DNA of 10,425 nucleotides from Monoraphidium neglectum (lineage: Eukaryota; Chlorophyta; Chlorophyceae; Sphaeropleales; Selenastraceae): the NCBI RefSeq assembly GCF_000611645.1, contig NW_014011512.1, positions 1-10,425 of the forward strand, in the 5' to 3' direction. The notes beneath the pieces were generated by a model, which was given only the letters and a program-made list of their open reading frames with translations, ran no database searches and was not told the DNA's origin. A program made the translations under genes and the position numbers. How positions within the stretch are numbered: position 1 is the first letter of the stretch; each line of letters starts with the position of its first letter. This document shows, piece after piece, positions 8,818 to 10,425 of this stretch.

Positions 8818-10185
8818 ATGGCTGTGCGCACGAGCGCGAGCTCTCGTGATGTGCAGGGGTTGCCACCTGTCGATGCTTGCTTGCCGCCCAACCGCGTCAA
8901 GCGATTGGCACCCATGACTTTGTCGGCCGCCGACCTCTTCAATGCCACGTGCACCAACATGGGAGAGCTTATCCATGGCAGGTGTGTGGTATTTTGGTAC
9001 ATGGAACACGGATGTTCTTTCCCTGAGTGCAGGCGCCTTGGAGTACGGCATAGCCTTCCTTTCCCAGCCAGCCCGCACGCATGGGCGCGACCAACCAGCG
9101 TCAAACATGGCTAACCCCCTCGCGCACACAGGCCTGTCAGTGGCTACTCAGGTAACGTGGGATGTTGGTGATTTGCGGCAAGGGGACTGGTCTGCTGGTA
9201 CACCACAGACGGTTGTCATGGTGGTAGGAGCATGACCTTCCACGCCAGCTCGTTTCAGGTCTTTTTTGGCCCCTCGTGCTGAACGCGCCCTGACATCTTG
9301 CCATGCTGCCTGCCGCTGAACATGCAAGCCGCCACGCGTATCGCAGGCCGCTGGTGGCGCTGGGAGGGCGGTACCACGAGCCACGAGCTGGACTCTGGGA
9401 GGGACGTCTACGCCTTCCGTTGGAGGGAGGGCGCCTGCCACGAGGTCAGAGCCAGAAGGGCAGTTCCTGCATCACAAACAGCTCCCAGTTTGGAGGTTGT
9501 CACCCCACCTGTGATTGACTGGTGATGAAATACATGCTGGTCAAGGCACATAGGGGCAAGTCTAGGAGGGGAGCTTGGAAGATCAGGGCTGACAGGGCCG
9601 TAGCGTTTGTTTGCACCTGGGGATTGCGCCTCTGCGCCAAGACCATTGCGCGCCTCACATCCTTGAACTAAGGGTAACAGCCCAGCAGAGCAAGCTTGCT
9701 TACCTAGTAGCCTGGGCCTCCCTGTGCCCGAGCCAGCTTTCTTCAACACCACCGGAATGCATCCCACTACCTGCCCGCGCCACCTGCATGTGCTGCGCAG
9801 GCCACGGCCCAGGTGTGGCTGGCGCTGACCAGCCGGCAGCAGGCATCGCCATTTATTGGCCCCAGAAAGCACCTAGACCCCGTACAGGTGTGTAAAATGG
9901 GGGATGCCGCGAGTGCTGAGCACAATCAGAATAGTTCTTGAGGGTGTGCCCCATTCGGGGGTGGCAACCGTCATATGCAACCCCACCTTTCTGCATGCGT
10001 GCAGGGACACGCGCAGTGTATTGCATATGGTTGCTTGTGCAGCTGCAGTCCAGATACACGTATGTCGCCTCATCTCACAGCTCAAATCGCTCTCACCGTT
10101 GCCATGTTGCTCACCAACACCCCAGTCGGAGCTGGAGCTTCAGACCAACATCATGGAGCTCACGCCCTCGGTGCTCATGTTTCAG
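8818..10185 (+). CDS. Unidentified protein, 5' part of a spliced gene running off the right side
   Basis: Proposed exons: 8818-8981, 9132-9151, 9347-9444, 9801-9887, 10126-10185. All have GT-AG flanks and the phases agree, giving 143 residues with no stop reached. I do not recognise the family. Visible in it: a basic, Ser/Ala-containing N-terminus without acids for the first ten residues, which could be an organelle transit peptide; the string LFNATCTNMGELIHGR (about 40-55), with one N-A-T sequon; PVSGYSG from the microexon; a Trp/Arg-rich segment with GRWWRWEGG and VYAFRWREGACHE (62-94); AQVWLALTSRQQ (97-108); and ELELQTNIMELTPSVLMFQ at the last visible exon. The clean donor after that last exon implies further exons to the right of 10185. 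An alternative first exon at 8372-8391 could add a longer N-terminus. Confidence that the gene is real is fair; individual exon joins, above all the 20-base exon, are less sure. Confidence 0.6.
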
Positions 10186-10425
10186 GTGGGCTGCTAGCAA
10201 TCTCACGCACTATGGTTGATCAAGTTTCACATGCATCCTGGGGTAGGGGATGGCCTGGTCGCAGGGAGGTATGGCTGGCGCTCAAGGAATAATTCAAGAT
10301 GTGCATGAATTTGATCACCTGCATCTCACTCACTGTGGCTGCCGCAAACTGCGAGATGTCAATTCTTACATGACGCAAAGTGCCACTTATCTTAATGTAG
10401 ATCAGGCTGCCCGCCTCCCCCCCCC

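Overview
The window looks like nuclear DNA of a green alga, most likely class Chlorophyceae. Three things support this. Genes are split into many short exons by GT-AG introns, often with GTGxGx donors. Both complete genes have the green-algal poly(A) signal TGTAA 120-150 bases after the stop. One gene encodes ASA7, a peripheral-stalk subunit of the atypical mitochondrial ATP synthase of chlorophycean algae. I found no prokaryotic features, tRNA, rRNA, CRISPR array or mobile-element coding sequence.

Layout: (1) 748-3860, minus strand: a ten-exon gene for a 469-residue ER membrane J-domain co-chaperone of the DNAJB12/DNAJB14 type, with a J domain, a G/F-rich linker, one membrane segment and a DUF1977-like C-terminus. 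(2) 5891-7763, plus strand: a six-exon ASA7 gene of 212 residues. (3) 8818 (or 8372) to at least 10185, plus strand: the 5' part of a gene I cannot identify, with at least five exons, one of which is a proposed 20-base microexon. It has not reached a stop codon by its last visible exon and probably continues past the right edge.

Genes 1 and 2 are divergent, separated by about 2 kb that holds no confident gene. It contains one doubtful small ORF (4846-5004) followed by TGTAA, plus low-complexity and inverted-repeat sequence. Genes 2 and 3 are tandem, with about 0.6-1 kb between them. The left 620 bases include an AT-rich block and hold no gene I can support.

The three genes do not form a pathway: ER protein quality control, mitochondrial ATP synthase architecture and an unknown (possibly organelle-targeted) protein. 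Exon models were read by eye from splice sites, phase continuity and family resemblance. ASA7 and the J protein join in phase at every junction. The ASA7 and J-protein identifications rest on family sequences recalled from memory, not on a search.
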